In this document: positions 8,276 through 17,324 of the stretch, one piece after another
How positions within the stretch are numbered: position 1 is the stretch's first letter
Layout of the letters: each line of letters opens with the position of its first letter
DNA from: Bradyrhizobium mercantei
Lineage (GTDB): Bacteria > Pseudomonadota > Alphaproteobacteria > Rhizobiales > Xanthobacteraceae
Assembly (NCBI RefSeq): GCF_001982635.1
Contig: NZ_MKFI01000003.1
Span: 186,001 to 250,000, forward strand
Length of the DNA: 64,000 bases
Direction of reading: 5' to 3'
Position numbers and translations under genes: made by a program
Notes under the pieces: generated by a model
Told to the model about the DNA's origin: nothing
The model's database searches: none
What the model saw: only the letters and a program-made list of their open reading frames with translations

Positions 8276-9004
8276 CTAATTTTGCTTACTTTTCTTAGCA
8301 GCAGCCAAGCGCATCGCAGCTTGTACCACCGTGCGCACGCCGAGCTTTTCCTTCACAGTGTCTAGGTATGAGGCTGCAGTATTGCGTGAAATTCCGAGTA
8401 TCTGCCCTATTTCCCAAGAGCTCTTGCCTTGAGAGGCCCATTCCAGGCATTCGAGTTCGCGAGGAGATAGGAGAACTCCATCAATGGGGACTTCTTGTGA
8501 GAGTTTGCGACGAACGTGCGCATGAAAACACATCGCAATGAGCTGAAGGACTCGCGCATGCGTGTCGATGCAATTTTCGAACCGCGGTCGCTTTTGGTCA
8601 GCTGCAAAGGTCAGTGCCGCGACCGGTCCGTGACCATCGTGAATGGGCACGGTAAAGCCTAGCCGAATTCCAAACTCGGATGCGTGATTGATGAACTCCT
8701 TCTGTTGCGGAGAAAGCCGTCTCAAGGGAATGTCCATACCCCATTTGAAGGGTTCGGGGGTCGCCAGCGCCTGCATGACGACGGGATCAAGTCGCTCGTA
8801 GTGGTTACGTACATAGTGCGCGACCCAGTTCGAAGGGTAAGTCGACATTATCATGGGTTTTTTCCCAAGCTGACGCGGTAGCGCTAGATATGCAAAGCAA
8901 TGCAAGTCGAGCGCGGTCGCGACGACCGCCATGGTCTCCGTGAAAGAGTCGACATCACCGGACGTCGAAAGATGGTCGATGAATCTCTGAAAGATGCGAT
9001 GCAT
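8276..9004 (-). CDS. LuxR-family quorum-sensing transcriptional regulator
   Basis: The 242-residue protein has an N-terminal autoinducer-binding domain (about residues 15-165, with YPSNWVAHYVRNHYERLDPV and the FGIRLGFTVPIHDGHGPVAALTF block). A C-terminal LuxR helix-turn-helix follows (LSPRELECLEWASQGKSSWEIG...NTAASYLDTVKEKLGV). The conserved W/Y/D residues of the signal pocket (Y.SNW, LDPV) are present. The ATG at 9004 is preceded by GGAG at short spacing; a TTG at 9013 is an alternative. It is upstream of luxI on the same strand with an 84-base gap. By analogy with TraR it would sense the signal made by its neighbour and act on transfer genes; direct targets are not evident. Confidence 0.92.
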   Translation of the reverse strand: MHRIFQRFIDHLSTSGDVDSFTETMAVVATALDLHCFAYLALPRQLGKKPMIMSTYPSNWVAHYVRNHYERLDPVVMQALATPEPFKWGMDIPLRRLSPQQKEFINHASEFGIRLGFTVPIHDGHGPVAALTFAADQKRPRFENCIDTHARVLQLIAMCFHAHVRRKLSQEVPIDGVLLSPRELECLEWASQGKSSWEIGQILGISRNTAASYLDTVKEKLGVRTVVQAAMRLAAAKKSKQN

Positions 9005-9124
9005 AATCTCCAAAATCAGTCATCATGTGAGCAGATCTACATGGCCCGTAGGCCAAGCGACGGCGCGCGTAATCTCATGGTTTCGTCGTTATCCGAGCTG
9101 TTCGACACAAGTGTCAGCGACTTC

Positions 9125-9433
9125 TCAGGCGCTTTGATCTGGAGACCCAAATGCGGCATCTGTCGATGTCTCACCCGCCCCGCTGGCGGCCAGATGAATC
9201 GTCTCCGCGGCTTCTGCCCAGGCGCGCAGACAGGCCCGCAGTCGTTGCCCAAGGAGGTGCCATGACGCGTCGTCGGGATATTCCGACTCGATTGCGTCGA
9301 TGATCCGATCTGCTTCATCGATTTTCTTGCGGATCGACGCGAGCAGTTGGTCACGATTGGATGCAAGGTTCGAGAAGTCGACGTCCGTGCCTTGGAGCCG
9401 TCTAACTGCTGCTCCGATCGTTGCGTGAGGCAT
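9125..9433 (-). CDS. Hypothetical protein upstream of luxR
   Basis: A 102-residue frame starts MPHATIGAAVRRLQ at 9433 and continues through ASIRKKIDEADRIIDAIESE and RLRACLRAWAEAAETIHLA. The sequence is helical with amphipathic character. The composition looks like a real protein rather than a shadow, and no competing gene lies opposite. I do not recognise the family. It is on the same strand as luxR and luxI, with 120 bases to luxR. Small helical antiactivators such as TraM or QseM often accompany these regulators, but the sequence does not clearly match either. The start is uncertain (a longer frame reaches 9544) and no good ribosome-binding site was found. Confidence 0.35.
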   Translation of the reverse strand: MPHATIGAAVRRLQGTDVDFSNLASNRDQLLASIRKKIDEADRIIDAIESEYPDDASWHLLGQRLRACLRAWAEAAETIHLAASGAGETSTDAAFGSPDQSA

Positions 9434-10627
9434 CAAGAGGATATTTTGATATCTGGTCACTATGCGGCCATCGCGACTTGGAGGAATCCCTGAGCTTCTA
9501 TCTGTAGAGCCGTCGCTTGCGCAAATGCCGAGCGCAGACTGCATAGAACCGAGCGCGTGGGCCCGAAAACGTGAATTCGACGAAAGACGTTGAGTGCTGA
9601 CATTGCGGACCTTCTATTGGAGAACGTGCTCCTTGGTCGAACGCGTAACGATGAAGCGGCCTCGCATGATGTGAACGAAGCCACGCGACATTCAACCGTT
9701 GGTCACTAACGTAAACTTAATTGCGCTGATCGCACGCGCGGAGGCTCGGAATAATACTGCGTGTATCGTCTATCCGTTGCCGGGCTTGTCCTTCAATGAA
9801 ATGCTGGGATGGACAGCGTGTGTGAGCGCAGCCTTGACATAGAAAGACGCAAGCCATGCATGCATGCAGCGTCGAGATCAGCCTTTGCAATCGGTTATAA
9901 GATGCGCGCTCCGCCCCTACGTGAGAGCCTTGAGCACGCTCCGATCGTGGTTCGCCTTGGAGCCGAGCTGCATCGACCTAGACCGTTAACGCTTCTGAGA
10001 AATGGTGGTTCGGGTATGCTTGCGGGGTGCGACAAATGTTCGCGCGCCTCGGTGGACAGTTTGCGCGCCTCTAGACAGAACGTGCAAAAATGAATGAAGC
10101 CAAGGCAGCCAGACGTTCTCCGAGTTTGGTACGCTCTGGCGGAAGGCGCGAGTCGAAGCAATGGCGCGGTACGGCCGTGTGAAACGGCGCGACCTTGCTG
10201 GAGCGAGCCCGACTGCAATGATTGTACAAGGACCCGGAGCGCGGAGCCGTGAAGAGGGAGATAAATTCGTAGGACCGAGATCGGACGGTGAATCGCTTTG
10301 AACCAACTAAGCGCAGGTTTGCGATCGCGGAAGCATGCACGGTCGCGACGTTGAAACCGGAGCAGCTACTGTCGACCAGATTTCCACCGAGATGACCGCC
10401 CGCATAGCGGGGATGGTCACGCAAGAAACTAGGGCAAGTGTTTGCTACCGGGCGCGTTGTAGATGCGAAATGTGCCGGACCTTGGGTAACGGGAGAGGAC
10501 ATGCCACCGGGCCATCATCCGCTCTGCAAGAGCGCTACGGAATGTACGTGCATGGTAGCGGGGTGGACTGCAGGACAGTCCGCCGGATGATCACTTGTTC
10601 GCGCGCTCTCTGCGTTAAACTCCGCGC
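9434..10627. other. Gene-poor stretch before the AraC gene
   Basis: About 1.2 kb without a gene that I can support. Several short frames exist on both strands (for example a 46-codon frame ending at 9460 on the minus strand with an AAGG motif), but none resembles a known protein. At 10562-10584 there is an imperfect hairpin: GGTGGACTG and CAGTCCGCC pair around a CAGGA loop, with one G-T pair. It lies 44 bases before the AraC start and could be part of its leader. The stretch may be decayed DNA at the border between the mobile-element part and the catabolic part. Confidence 0.45.
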
Positions 10628-11623
10628 ATGAAGAAAATGTTGCCGGAACGGGTGCTTGCCCGATCGTCGCAAACGGTTGTGAGTTTCGAGCTGCAAGACG
10701 CGGATGGGTTCGCGGATCTCATAGGCAAGCGGTTTTCCACGGTGACCATCGAGCCGGCCCGGGCGGCCGATCGGTTCAGCATGTCAGGAACCTATGGTGC
10801 GGTTGCCGGAATTGATTTCAGTCGGAGCCGCGTCACGGGAGAGTTTAGATTGATCCCGGAGCAGCACTATGACGGCGTGTTCTTTTTCTTTCCGACGGCA
10901 GGGAGCCTGACTTTCCATCAAGATCGGGAAAGCTTCACCAGTTCAGCTTCGAACGCCGTGGCAGCAGAGGGCGCAGCATGCCGATCGATGGATTTCCTGT
11001 CCAACCATGAATCGTTCTGCGTAGTGATCAGTCGGCCCATTCTGGCCGAGAGACTATCGATTCTACTCGGCCATCCGGTGGTCGAGAAACTCACTTTCCT
11101 GCAATCGATCGAGATGGCATCGGGCGGCGCCACCGCCTTGAAGACTCTTGTGATGTGCATCACGAGCCCGGAATTCGGACCGCAGCTTAACCGAGCAACG
11201 TTGACCGCTGAACGGGTCCGTGAGACCCTGGTTGACCTGGTGCTCGAGACGTGGCCAAACAGCTATTCCGAACTGCTGCACCGGCCGCCGCCGACGATTG
11301 CGCCGCGGCATGTGAAGCTCGCCGTCGATTTCATTCACGACCAAGCGAAATTGCTTCCGAGCGGGACGGAGCTCGCCGTTTTGTCGGGCGTTAGTCTTCG
11401 CTCGCTCCAAGCTGGCTTTCGACGCTTCGTCGGTGTGTCGATCGCGGCCTACCAGCGGCAAATTCGCTTGGAGCGAGCGCACGCTGACCTCTTGCGAGAT
11501 CCAGCAGCTTCGGTAGAGGAAATTGCCCTGCGCTGGGGTTTCACCAATGCCGGACGATTCAGTCGATATTTCAGGGCGGCCTACGGCGTCCTGCCAACGG
11601 AACTGATCCGCCGGAAGCTGTAA
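10628..11623 (+). CDS. AraC-family transcriptional regulator
   Basis: This 331-residue protein has an N-terminal sensing domain of the AraC-binding-like type (about residues 20-200, with GEFRLIPEQHYDGVFFFFPTAG). The AraC/XylS helix-turn-helix pair occupies the last 100 residues (LAVLSGVSLRSLQAGFRRFVGVS, then EEIALRWGFTNAGRFSRYFRAAYG). The second helix-turn-helix is well conserved; the end of the protein (LPTELIRRKL) is normal for the family. It stands alone: the 1.2 kb upstream is gene-poor and the next gene, a diguanylate cyclase, starts 278 bases downstream. Effector and targets are unknown. Confidence 0.9.
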   Translation: MKKMLPERVLARSSQTVVSFELQDADGFADLIGKRFSTVTIEPARAADRFSMSGTYGAVAGIDFSRSRVTGEFRLIPEQHYDGVFFFFPTAGSLTFHQDRESFTSSASNAVAAEGAACRSMDFLSNHESFCVVISRPILAERLSILLGHPVVEKLTFLQSIEMASGGATALKTLVMCITSPEFGPQLNRATLTAERVRETLVDLVLETWPNSYSELLHRPPPTIAPRHVKLAVDFIHDQAKLLPSGTELAVLSGVSLRSLQAGFRRFVGVSIAAYQRQIRLERAHADLLRDPAASVEEIALRWGFTNAGRFSRYFRAAYGVLPTELIRRKL

Positions 11624-11901
11624 TGCGGCGAAAGGGATCAACGCGATCGCAGCACTGTGCCGCGTCAAACGCTCATTCCAGAAGCTGTGTTTATCCATAA
11701 GAGCCAGGCCCGGCGATCGATGGCCAACCTGCGCCAATTGCGTAGCAGCGCGTCGGCGGCGGCGATCCTGACCCGTCGTGCGACTGCGCATGAGGTCGCT
11801 ATTTCGCGCAAATTTGTCCAAGGCCCTTCCGCTGTGGCTGGCAGAAGCTGAACGCGGGGGTCGCTGCAGCAACAAACTCCTAACCAAGTGTATTCACGCA
11901 A

Positions 11902-13887
11902 ATGAAGGCCGAAGGAGCTATTCCTGGTGCTAGAGGCAGCGCGGCAGTTCGAAAAATCCATATAGAAGATTACCCGCGCCGAAATAAGCACATGTCAAAC
12001 TGGAATTTCGCATTCCTACAATTGAAACGTAGGGAGACGGCCAAGGCAGACGGTCTGAACGGGGACGCGGGCATGCTGCACACGCTCGATGGCGCGCGTG
12101 GCAGCTTTGACAGGAAGCTGTCGCTCCGGTTTGCTCTCGTGATCGTATGCACCGCGTTTCTGGCCGTCGTCATCGTCGCGCCGACGTTCAGGGACTACAC
12201 CCTCGCGCGCCACAATCTCTTTGATATGCAGCGTTTTCGGCTGATGCTCGATACCGCCACCCTTCTGGCGGCCGAGCGGGGACCGGCCAACAATGCGATG
12301 TCGACCGGTTCCTCGCCTGACGGTGAGAAGGCGCGTCGCCTGGCCGAGTTCCGAGCGCGCAGCGATGCGGCGCTTGCGCAGCTGACCAACGCGGCCGACG
12401 TGCCGCTTGGGCTGCACGACGACGAACTCCCGTTGGAACTGCTGCAAAACGTACGTGAACAGCTCGCGATTGCGAGAGCCGATGTCGACCGTGCTGTGGC
12501 TCGCTCCGGGTCCGGACTATCCAGGGAAGAGTTTCAGCGCGCCATCGACAGCATGTTCGAGGTTTCGAACCGGTTTCGTGCCATTGTCGCCTGGAAGGCT
12601 AATCACCTTGTGGAGCAGGACAGCGGCCTTGCTGCACCCGCTCTCGTCGGGCCGATGTTGAGTGACCTTCGGGACTATGGCGGCAGGATCGCCTCGCAAA
12701 TCATAGCATCTATTGCTGTGGGAGAGCGGCTGCCGCTCGACAACGTGATCGAAGCGAGACGCATCGAGGGGCGCCTGCTCGAGCTCTGGCAGGTGAGCAA
12801 TAACCACGCCGGGTTGTTCAACAATCCCGCCCTCCGTACGAGCCGCGCCGAAATTCAGCATCGCTTTTTTGGCGAAGGTCTCGGGCTGGTCGACAGTTTG
12901 ATACGGGAAGGACGGCGGGATGCGCGCTATTCGCTGACATCCACTGAACTCACCGAGCGTTTCGTTCCGACGATGCGCCCAATCGAAGCCTATCGTCGGG
13001 CGTTTCTCGATGCCGCGGTCGATCACTATGTAAGGGCACGTGACAAGGCCCTCGCGATACTGGCGACAGTAGCTCTGTTCGCGACCTGCGCGCTGGGACT
13101 ACTGGCTGGTCTGATGGTCTCCATCCGCAAGAACATCTTTCAGCCGCTTATCCTCGTGCATGACGAAGTCATTCGGCTCGCGGAAGACAGGCCGGCAGAG
13201 CCACTGTCACTCACCGGCAAGGCAGGGGAAATTCGCAGCCTGTTCAGAGCCATCGAGGTATTGCAGGACAAGCTGCAGGAGCGCGCCTCGATCGCGGCGT
13301 CAATCACCAGTGAGCTGCAGGCCCAGGCCGACACTGACGGACTGACTGCGCTTCTCAATCGTCGCGCTCTGGATCGCCACGCCCAGCGCGTAGCTGAAGC
13401 GGAGCCCGCGGTCGATGCGGCCTGTTTGATCCTCTTGGATATTGATCATTTCAAATCGGTCAATGACACCTATGGGCATCCGACAGGTGATCGCGTGCTC
13501 GTTCAGACCGCTGAACTCCTGCGATCGCTCCTGCGTGCCAGCGACCTGGTTGCACGTTTCGGCGGAGAGGAATTCGCGATCCTCGTTCCAGGGGATGACC
13601 TCCCGGGGACCGTCGCCATCGCAAGGAAGCTTCGGCTCGCGATCCAGACGGAGCGCTTCACGACGCCGAACGGAACGTCGATTCATGTCACGGCGAGTTT
13701 CGGTGTGGCGCGCGGTCGGCGCGGCGAGCGCACGTGGCCGGAGATTGTCAAGCGTGCAGATGAAGCCCTCTACCGGGCCAAATCAGACGGTCGCAATCGT
13801 GTCCGTTGTGCGCAAAGCATTGCGGCCCCCGATCTCTGCGCGTCCGATGGAGATTCTCGTGCTCTGGTTGGGTCCAATCGAGTCTGA
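11902..13887 (+). CDS. Membrane-anchored diguanylate cyclase (GGDEF domain)
   Basis: The enzyme would make cyclic di-GMP from two GTP at the inner membrane. The 661-residue frame has a membrane helix at about residues 74-95 (LRFALVIVCTAFLAVVIVAP), a long periplasmic helical sensor region, a second membrane helix near 390-412 and a HAMP-like linker. A C-terminal GGDEF domain follows from about residue 470. Key sites are visible: ADTDGLTALLNRRAL at its start, ILLDIDHFKSVNDTYGHPTGD and the active-site RFGGEEF near residue 553. No EAL domain follows. The first ATG has no clear ribosome-binding site; an internal ATG at 11992 is a possible true start. No signal ligand can be deduced. Confidence 0.92.
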   Translation: MKAEGAIPGARGSAAVRKIHIEDYPRRNKHMSNWNFAFLQLKRRETAKADGLNGDAGMLHTLDGARGSFDRKLSLRFALVIVCTAFLAVVIVAPTFRDYTLARHNLFDMQRFRLMLDTATLLAAERGPANNAMSTGSSPDGEKARRLAEFRARSDAALAQLTNAADVPLGLHDDELPLELLQNVREQLAIARADVDRAVARSGSGLSREEFQRAIDSMFEVSNRFRAIVAWKANHLVEQDSGLAAPALVGPMLSDLRDYGGRIASQIIASIAVGERLPLDNVIEARRIEGRLLELWQVSNNHAGLFNNPALRTSRAEIQHRFFGEGLGLVDSLIREGRRDARYSLTSTELTERFVPTMRPIEAYRRAFLDAAVDHYVRARDKALAILATVALFATCALGLLAGLMVSIRKNIFQPLILVHDEVIRLAEDRPAEPLSLTGKAGEIRSLFRAIEVLQDKLQERASIAASITSELQAQADTDGLTALLNRRALDRHAQRVAEAEPAVDAACLILLDIDHFKSVNDTYGHPTGDRVLVQTAELLRSLLRASDLVARFGGEEFAILVPGDDLPGTVAIARKLRLAIQTERFTTPNGTSIHVTASFGVARGRRGERTWPEIVKRADEALYRAKSDGRNRVRCAQSIAAPDLCASDGDSRALVGSNRV

Positions 13888-14661
13888 CGCGGTCGATATG
13901 TCTCTCGGCCACGGTACCGAAATAAGTCGGCTTGGAGGTCGTGCGATTGTTCACATCACGACCGTTGGGCCTGCGCTTCCTGGCAAGCGGGCCGTCAATT
14001 CTGGAACCGACAGACTGTATTCTCCATCCGCTCGTTCCGGACGGGATCGCGACGATTGTAGCTTCAAGCGCGCAAATTAAACACGATCGATGAACAAACT
14101 GAAGCCGCTCCGAATTTCTAAGGGCGACCAGCTGCCATTCCGTGTTGCGATTGCCGCCAAAGACTTGTCCGGACGTCTATCCCGACGAGGACCTGCGTGC
14201 CAGCTGGGATTGTCCTCGCTGCGGAAGAATAGTCACACAACGACCGCTCTCTGGTGAGGCGGATGCGCGTCACGGTGCTCGGGCCGGTCGTCGTCAGCCT
14301 CACGTTGCTCGCCCGCGTTCGCATAGCAGAACACGCTGCCTTTCTCGGTTCGTGCATTGGTCCATCCTCGGCCTTCGCGCTTGTCGCCCTGCGTTCGCTC
14401 CATGTCCTACCCGCAATCGTGGTCAGCCAGCTGACGGGATCTCTGGCTTTCTGACGGTCGTTTCCAAGTCCGTACTCGGCCTCCGCATCAACGTTCGAGC
14501 CCTCGCCAACGTTGGAGGCAGGGTGAAATCGGTGGTGACGCTGTCGCTCATGCTTCTGCCCGCGATCGGTACCGGCCCAACTTTTTAGTTAGACGCCCTC
14601 GGCGCTCATACGAGGCTGAAGTGACAACTCGTCAAACAATCGCCTTGCGCTAATATCAAAT
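13888..14661. other. Gene-poor stretch before the sulfolactate operon
   Basis: Nearly 800 bases without a convincing gene. Small frames are present (for example 14090-14257 on the plus strand, opening MNKLKPLRISKGDQLPF), but none has a recognisable family or strong ribosome-binding site. The right end leads into the suyA promoter and operator. Confidence 0.45.
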
Positions 14662-14675
14662 ATCTTATATAAGAC
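14662..14675. promoter_or_regulatory. Probable GntR/HutC operator in front of suyA
   Basis: TCTTATATAAGA at 14663-14674 is a perfect 12-base palindrome, 25 bases before the suyA ATG. Nearly the same sequence, ATCTTATATATGAT, lies at 20096-20109 just before the GntR-family gene at the other end of the operon. A shared palindrome before a regulator and its presumed target is the usual sign of a common operator. The AT-rich core may also overlap the -10 region. Confidence 0.62.
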
Positions 14676-14699
14676 ACAAGAATTGGAGAGGAGATTGTC

Positions 14700-15020
14700 A
14701 TGGCAGTTTCAGATAGCGCGTCAGTCCACAGGACCGGCGTCCCGCATATTTTGGCCCACAGCCCGAAAGACAACGTCGCTGTAGTGGTGGTGGAGGGCCT
14801 CAAAGCCGGCACCACGGCATTGGGTGTCGTCACCGAGAACAATTCGAGTTTCACCGTTGAAGTGAAGGATGACGTGCCGATCGGTCACAAGGTGGCCCTC
14901 GTCGATCTTTCCGAAACGACGACGGTGATCAAGTACGGGCAGGACGTCGGCCGGATGACCGGCGGGGCGGAAAAAGGGCGCCACGTCCACACGCACAACA
15001 TGAAGACCAAGCGCTGGTGA
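14700..15020 (+). CDS. suyA: (2R)-sulfolactate sulfo-lyase, small subunit (SuyA)
   Basis: SuyA with SuyB cleaves (R)-3-sulfolactate to pyruvate and sulfite. The 106-residue protein is a SAF domain of the UxaA N-terminal type. It has KDNVAVVVVEGLKAG near residue 24, the DDVPIGHKVALVDLSE block, VIKYGQDVGRMTGG and the ending HVHTHNMKTKRW. The separate small subunit, the KYGxDxG box and the KTKRW C-terminus are features I associate with SuyA; hexonate dehydratases usually carry this domain fused to the large one. A GGAGAGGAG ribosome-binding site precedes the ATG. The large subunit follows after nine bases. An altronate- or galactarate-type small subunit is the alternative; the two dehydrogenases downstream favour sulfolactate. 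Confidence 0.78.
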   Translation: MAVSDSASVHRTGVPHILAHSPKDNVAVVVVEGLKAGTTALGVVTENNSSFTVEVKDDVPIGHKVALVDLSETTTVIKYGQDVGRMTGGAEKGRHVHTHNMKTKRW

Positions 15021-15029
15021 GGAAGAGCC

Positions 15030-16304
15030 ATGACCGGATTAATTATCATGAATGAGCAGCCGTCACCGTTCGTCGGAGGAGCTTCCGACCAACTCATGAC
15101 CCCAGCGCTTTCGGGTAAGCGCGCCTCGATCGACTTCAAGGAGGCGACCTTCAGGGGGTGGCGTCGCGAGAATGGGCGCGTGGGCGTTCGTAACCACGTA
15201 GTCATTCTTCCCCTGGACGATCTGTCCAACGCCGTCTGCGAGGCGGTCGCTAACAACGTCAAGGGCACGTTGGCAATTCCGCATGCCTACGGACGACTGC
15301 AGTTCGGAGCTGATCTCGAACTCCACTTCCGCACGCTGATCGGGGCCGGTTCAAATCCGAACGTTGCCGCGGTCGTGGTCGTCGGCATCGAGGACGGTTG
15401 GACCAAGCGCGTGGTCGATGGCATCGCGAAGACTGGGAAGCCCGTGATTGGCTTCGGCATCGAAGGGCATGGCGATATCGCGACCATTTCACGAGCGAGC
15501 TATCAGGCCAAGCGGTTCGTGCAATGGGCGTCCGAGCTCGCGCGCGAGGAGTGCCCGATCGCAGATCTCTGGGTTTCGACCAAATGCGGCGAATCCGACA
15601 CCACGACTGGTCTGTCGTCGTGCCCGACCGTGGGCAATATGTACGACAAGCTGATCCCGCTTGGCGTTTACGGTGTGTTTGGCGAGACTTCGGAAATCAC
15701 GGGCGCCGAGCATCTCTGCAAGGAGCGGGCGGCGGACCCCGACATTGCCGAGAAGTGGTACAAGATGTGGAATGCCTATCAGCGCGATGTTATTGAGGCA
15801 CACAAGACTGATGACCTCTCCGACTCCCAACCGACCAAAGGCAACATTGCGGGCGGCTTGACGACAATCGAAGAGAAGGCGCTCGGAAATCTGGAAAAGA
15901 TCGGTCGGAATTCCCGATATATCGATGTGCTCGAACCGGCGGAGGCACCGGCCAAGGGGCCGGGACTTTACTACATGGACACGTCGTCCGCCGCCGCGGA
16001 GTGCGTAACGCTGATGGCCGCCGGCGGTTATGTGGTCCATACGTTTCCCACCGGGCAGGGTAACGTAATCGGGAATCCCATCGTCCCCGTGATCAAAATC
16101 AGCGGCAATCCGAAGACGTTGCGGACGATGGGCGAGCACATCGACGTGGACGTGACTGGCGTTCTTCGCCGCGACATGACGTTGGATCAGGCGGGAGATG
16201 CATTGATCGACATGATTGTCCGGACCGCAAATGGTCGATTGACTGCCGCGGAATCGCTCGGGCACCGCGAGTTCTCGATGACGAAGCTCTATCGGAGCGC
16301 TTAA
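15030..16304 (+). CDS. suyB: (2R)-sulfolactate sulfo-lyase, large subunit (SuyB)
   Basis: This is the catalytic subunit of the UxaA/SuyB family, predicted to split (R)-sulfolactate into pyruvate and sulfite in the cytoplasm with an iron-dependent active site. The 424-residue protein shows the family landmarks: [21 protein letters not shown] at the start, [33 protein letters not shown] and [13 protein letters not shown]. Further on it has [18 protein letters not shown] and [33 protein letters not shown] ribosome-binding site supports the ATG at 15030. A hairpin separates the gene from slcC. Substrate assignment depends on gene context and the SuyA partner, not on a tested active-site difference. 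Confidence 0.78.
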   Translation: MTGLIIMNEQPSPFVGGASDQLMTPALSGKRASIDFKEATFRGWRRENGRVGVRNHVVILPLDDLSNAVCEAVANNVKGTLAIPHAYGRLQFGADLELHFRTLIGAGSNPNVAAVVVVGIEDGWTKRVVDGIAKTGKPVIGFGIEGHGDIATISRASYQAKRFVQWASELAREECPIADLWVSTKCGESDTTTGLSSCPTVGNMYDKLIPLGVYGVFGETSEITGAEHLCKERAADPDIAEKWYKMWNAYQRDVIEAHKTDDLSDSQPTKGNIAGGLTTIEEKALGNLEKIGRNSRYIDVLEPAEAPAKGPGLYYMDTSSAAAECVTLMAAGGYVVHTFPTGQGNVIGNPIVPVIKISGNPKTLRTMGEHIDVDVTGVLRRDMTLDQAGDALIDMIVRTANGRLTAAESLGHREFSMTKLYRSA

Positions 16305-16362
16305 GCACAGCGCAAGGTGCGGGACCGCCCGCGCTCTCGGCAAGTCAACTTCAATCTCTGCG

Positions 16363-16383
16363 GCCCCGGCATATCGCCGGGGC
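16363..16383 (+). promoter_or_regulatory. GC-rich hairpin between suyB and slcC
   Basis: GCCCCGGC and GCCGGGGC form a perfect 8-base stem around the loop ATATC, ending 14 bases before the slcC ATG. No T-run follows, so it is not a typical terminator. It could stabilise the suyAB part of the transcript or lower translation of slcC, giving more sulfo-lyase than dehydrogenase. Confidence 0.5.
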
Positions 16384-16397
16384 AAGGGCTGGATCGT

Positions 16398-17324
16398 ATG
16401 CCAGATATCGTCATCAGCGAGTTCATGGACGAGGAAGCGGTGCGCCAGGGGCTTTCGGGCTTCGACGTGCTGTACGATCCGGGCTTAGTGGATCAACCGG
16501 CGCGCCTGATCGGGCTCGTTGCCGCGGCGCGCGCCCTCGTCGTGCGCAACAGGACGCAGGTTCGAGGCGCACTGCTCGACGCGGCAGGAAGGCTTCGTGT
16601 TGTCGGGCGTCTTGGCGTCGGCTTGGACAATATCGACGTCGACGCGTGCAAGGCTCGAAAGATCGCCGTCCTTCCGGCTTCTGGCGCAAACGATCTTTCG
16701 GTCGCCGAATATGTGATCTGTACCGCAATGATGTTGCTACGACGGGCCTACGGCGCGACGTCGAGCGTCGCCGAAGGGGCATGGCCACGGAGCGCGTTGA
16801 TCGGGCGCGAGGCGTTCGGGAAGGTTCTCGGTCTAGTCGGATTCGGGGCAATCGCCCAGCGCACAGCGCAAATTGCGGTCGGTCTAGGGATGCGAGTCGC
16901 TGCGCACGATCCCTTCGCGCCGGAGAGTGTCTTCGCAGAACAGAGAGTTGAACGCCGCGAACTCAGCGAACTCTTCGCGGTGGCTGACGTGGTTAGCCTT
17001 CACGTCCCGCTTACAGCAGATACCAGAGGGCTCATTAATGCCGAGGCGCTGACGCGGATGCGAATCGGCGCAATCCTAATCAACGCTGCCCGAGGTGGAG
17101 TCGTGGACGAGGCGGCCGTCGTTGCCGCGCTTCGGGTCGGCAAGCTGGGGGGGGCGGCTCTCGACGTATTCGCGCAAGAGCCCATGGACTCCGCGCAGGG
17201 GTCGGCATTTGCCGATGTCCCAGGTCTGATCTTGACACCTCATATTGCTGGCGTCACCGAGGAATCGAATACACGCGTCTCATGGACCACAGTCGATAAT
17301 GTGAAGAAGGCGCTATCAACATGA
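16398..17324 (+). CDS. slcC: (S)-sulfolactate dehydrogenase (SlcC), D-hydroxyacid dehydrogenase family
   Basis: SlcC oxidises (S)-sulfolactate to sulfopyruvate with NAD. The 308-residue protein opens MPDIVISEFMDEEAVRQG, very like SlcC, and has the D-isomer 2-hydroxyacid dehydrogenase fold. The NAD-binding GLVGFGAIAQ lies near residue 150. The catalytic Arg is in INAARGGVVDE, the Glu in FAQEPMD and the His in LTPHIAGVTEES. The ATG at 16398 is chosen from this match; the frame is open further upstream. Its stop overlaps the comC start (ATGA). SlcC next to ComC and SuyAB is the known arrangement that interconverts the two sulfolactate enantiomers. A phosphoglycerate or glyoxylate reductase role is the fallback. 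Confidence 0.8.
   Translation: MPDIVISEFMDEEAVRQGLSGFDVLYDPGLVDQPARLIGLVAAARALVVRNRTQVRGALLDAAGRLRVVGRLGVGLDNIDVDACKARKIAVLPASGANDLSVAEYVICTAMMLLRRAYGATSSVAEGAWPRSALIGREAFGKVLGLVGFGAIAQRTAQIAVGLGMRVAAHDPFAPESVFAEQRVERRELSELFAVADVVSLHVPLTADTRGLINAEALTRMRIGAILINAARGGVVDEAAVVAALRVGKLGGAALDVFAQEPMDSAQGSAFADVPGLILTPHIAGVTEESNTRVSWTTVDNVKKALST

Noticed and set aside
9809..10093. A 94-codon plus-strand frame in the gene-poor stretch.
   Set aside because: It has no ribosome-binding site, no recognisable family and biased composition, and several frames overlap it.
10090..10500. A stretch that at first looked like a group II intron or other structured RNA.
   Set aside because: I could not place a domain V hairpin, splice-site sequences or an intron-encoded protein.
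14700..16304. Reading the UxaA-like pair as altronate or galactarate dehydratase subunits.
   Set aside because: The split small subunit ending KTKRW and the SlcC and ComC neighbours fit sulfolactate sulfo-lyase better; the alternative remains possible and is reflected in the confidence.
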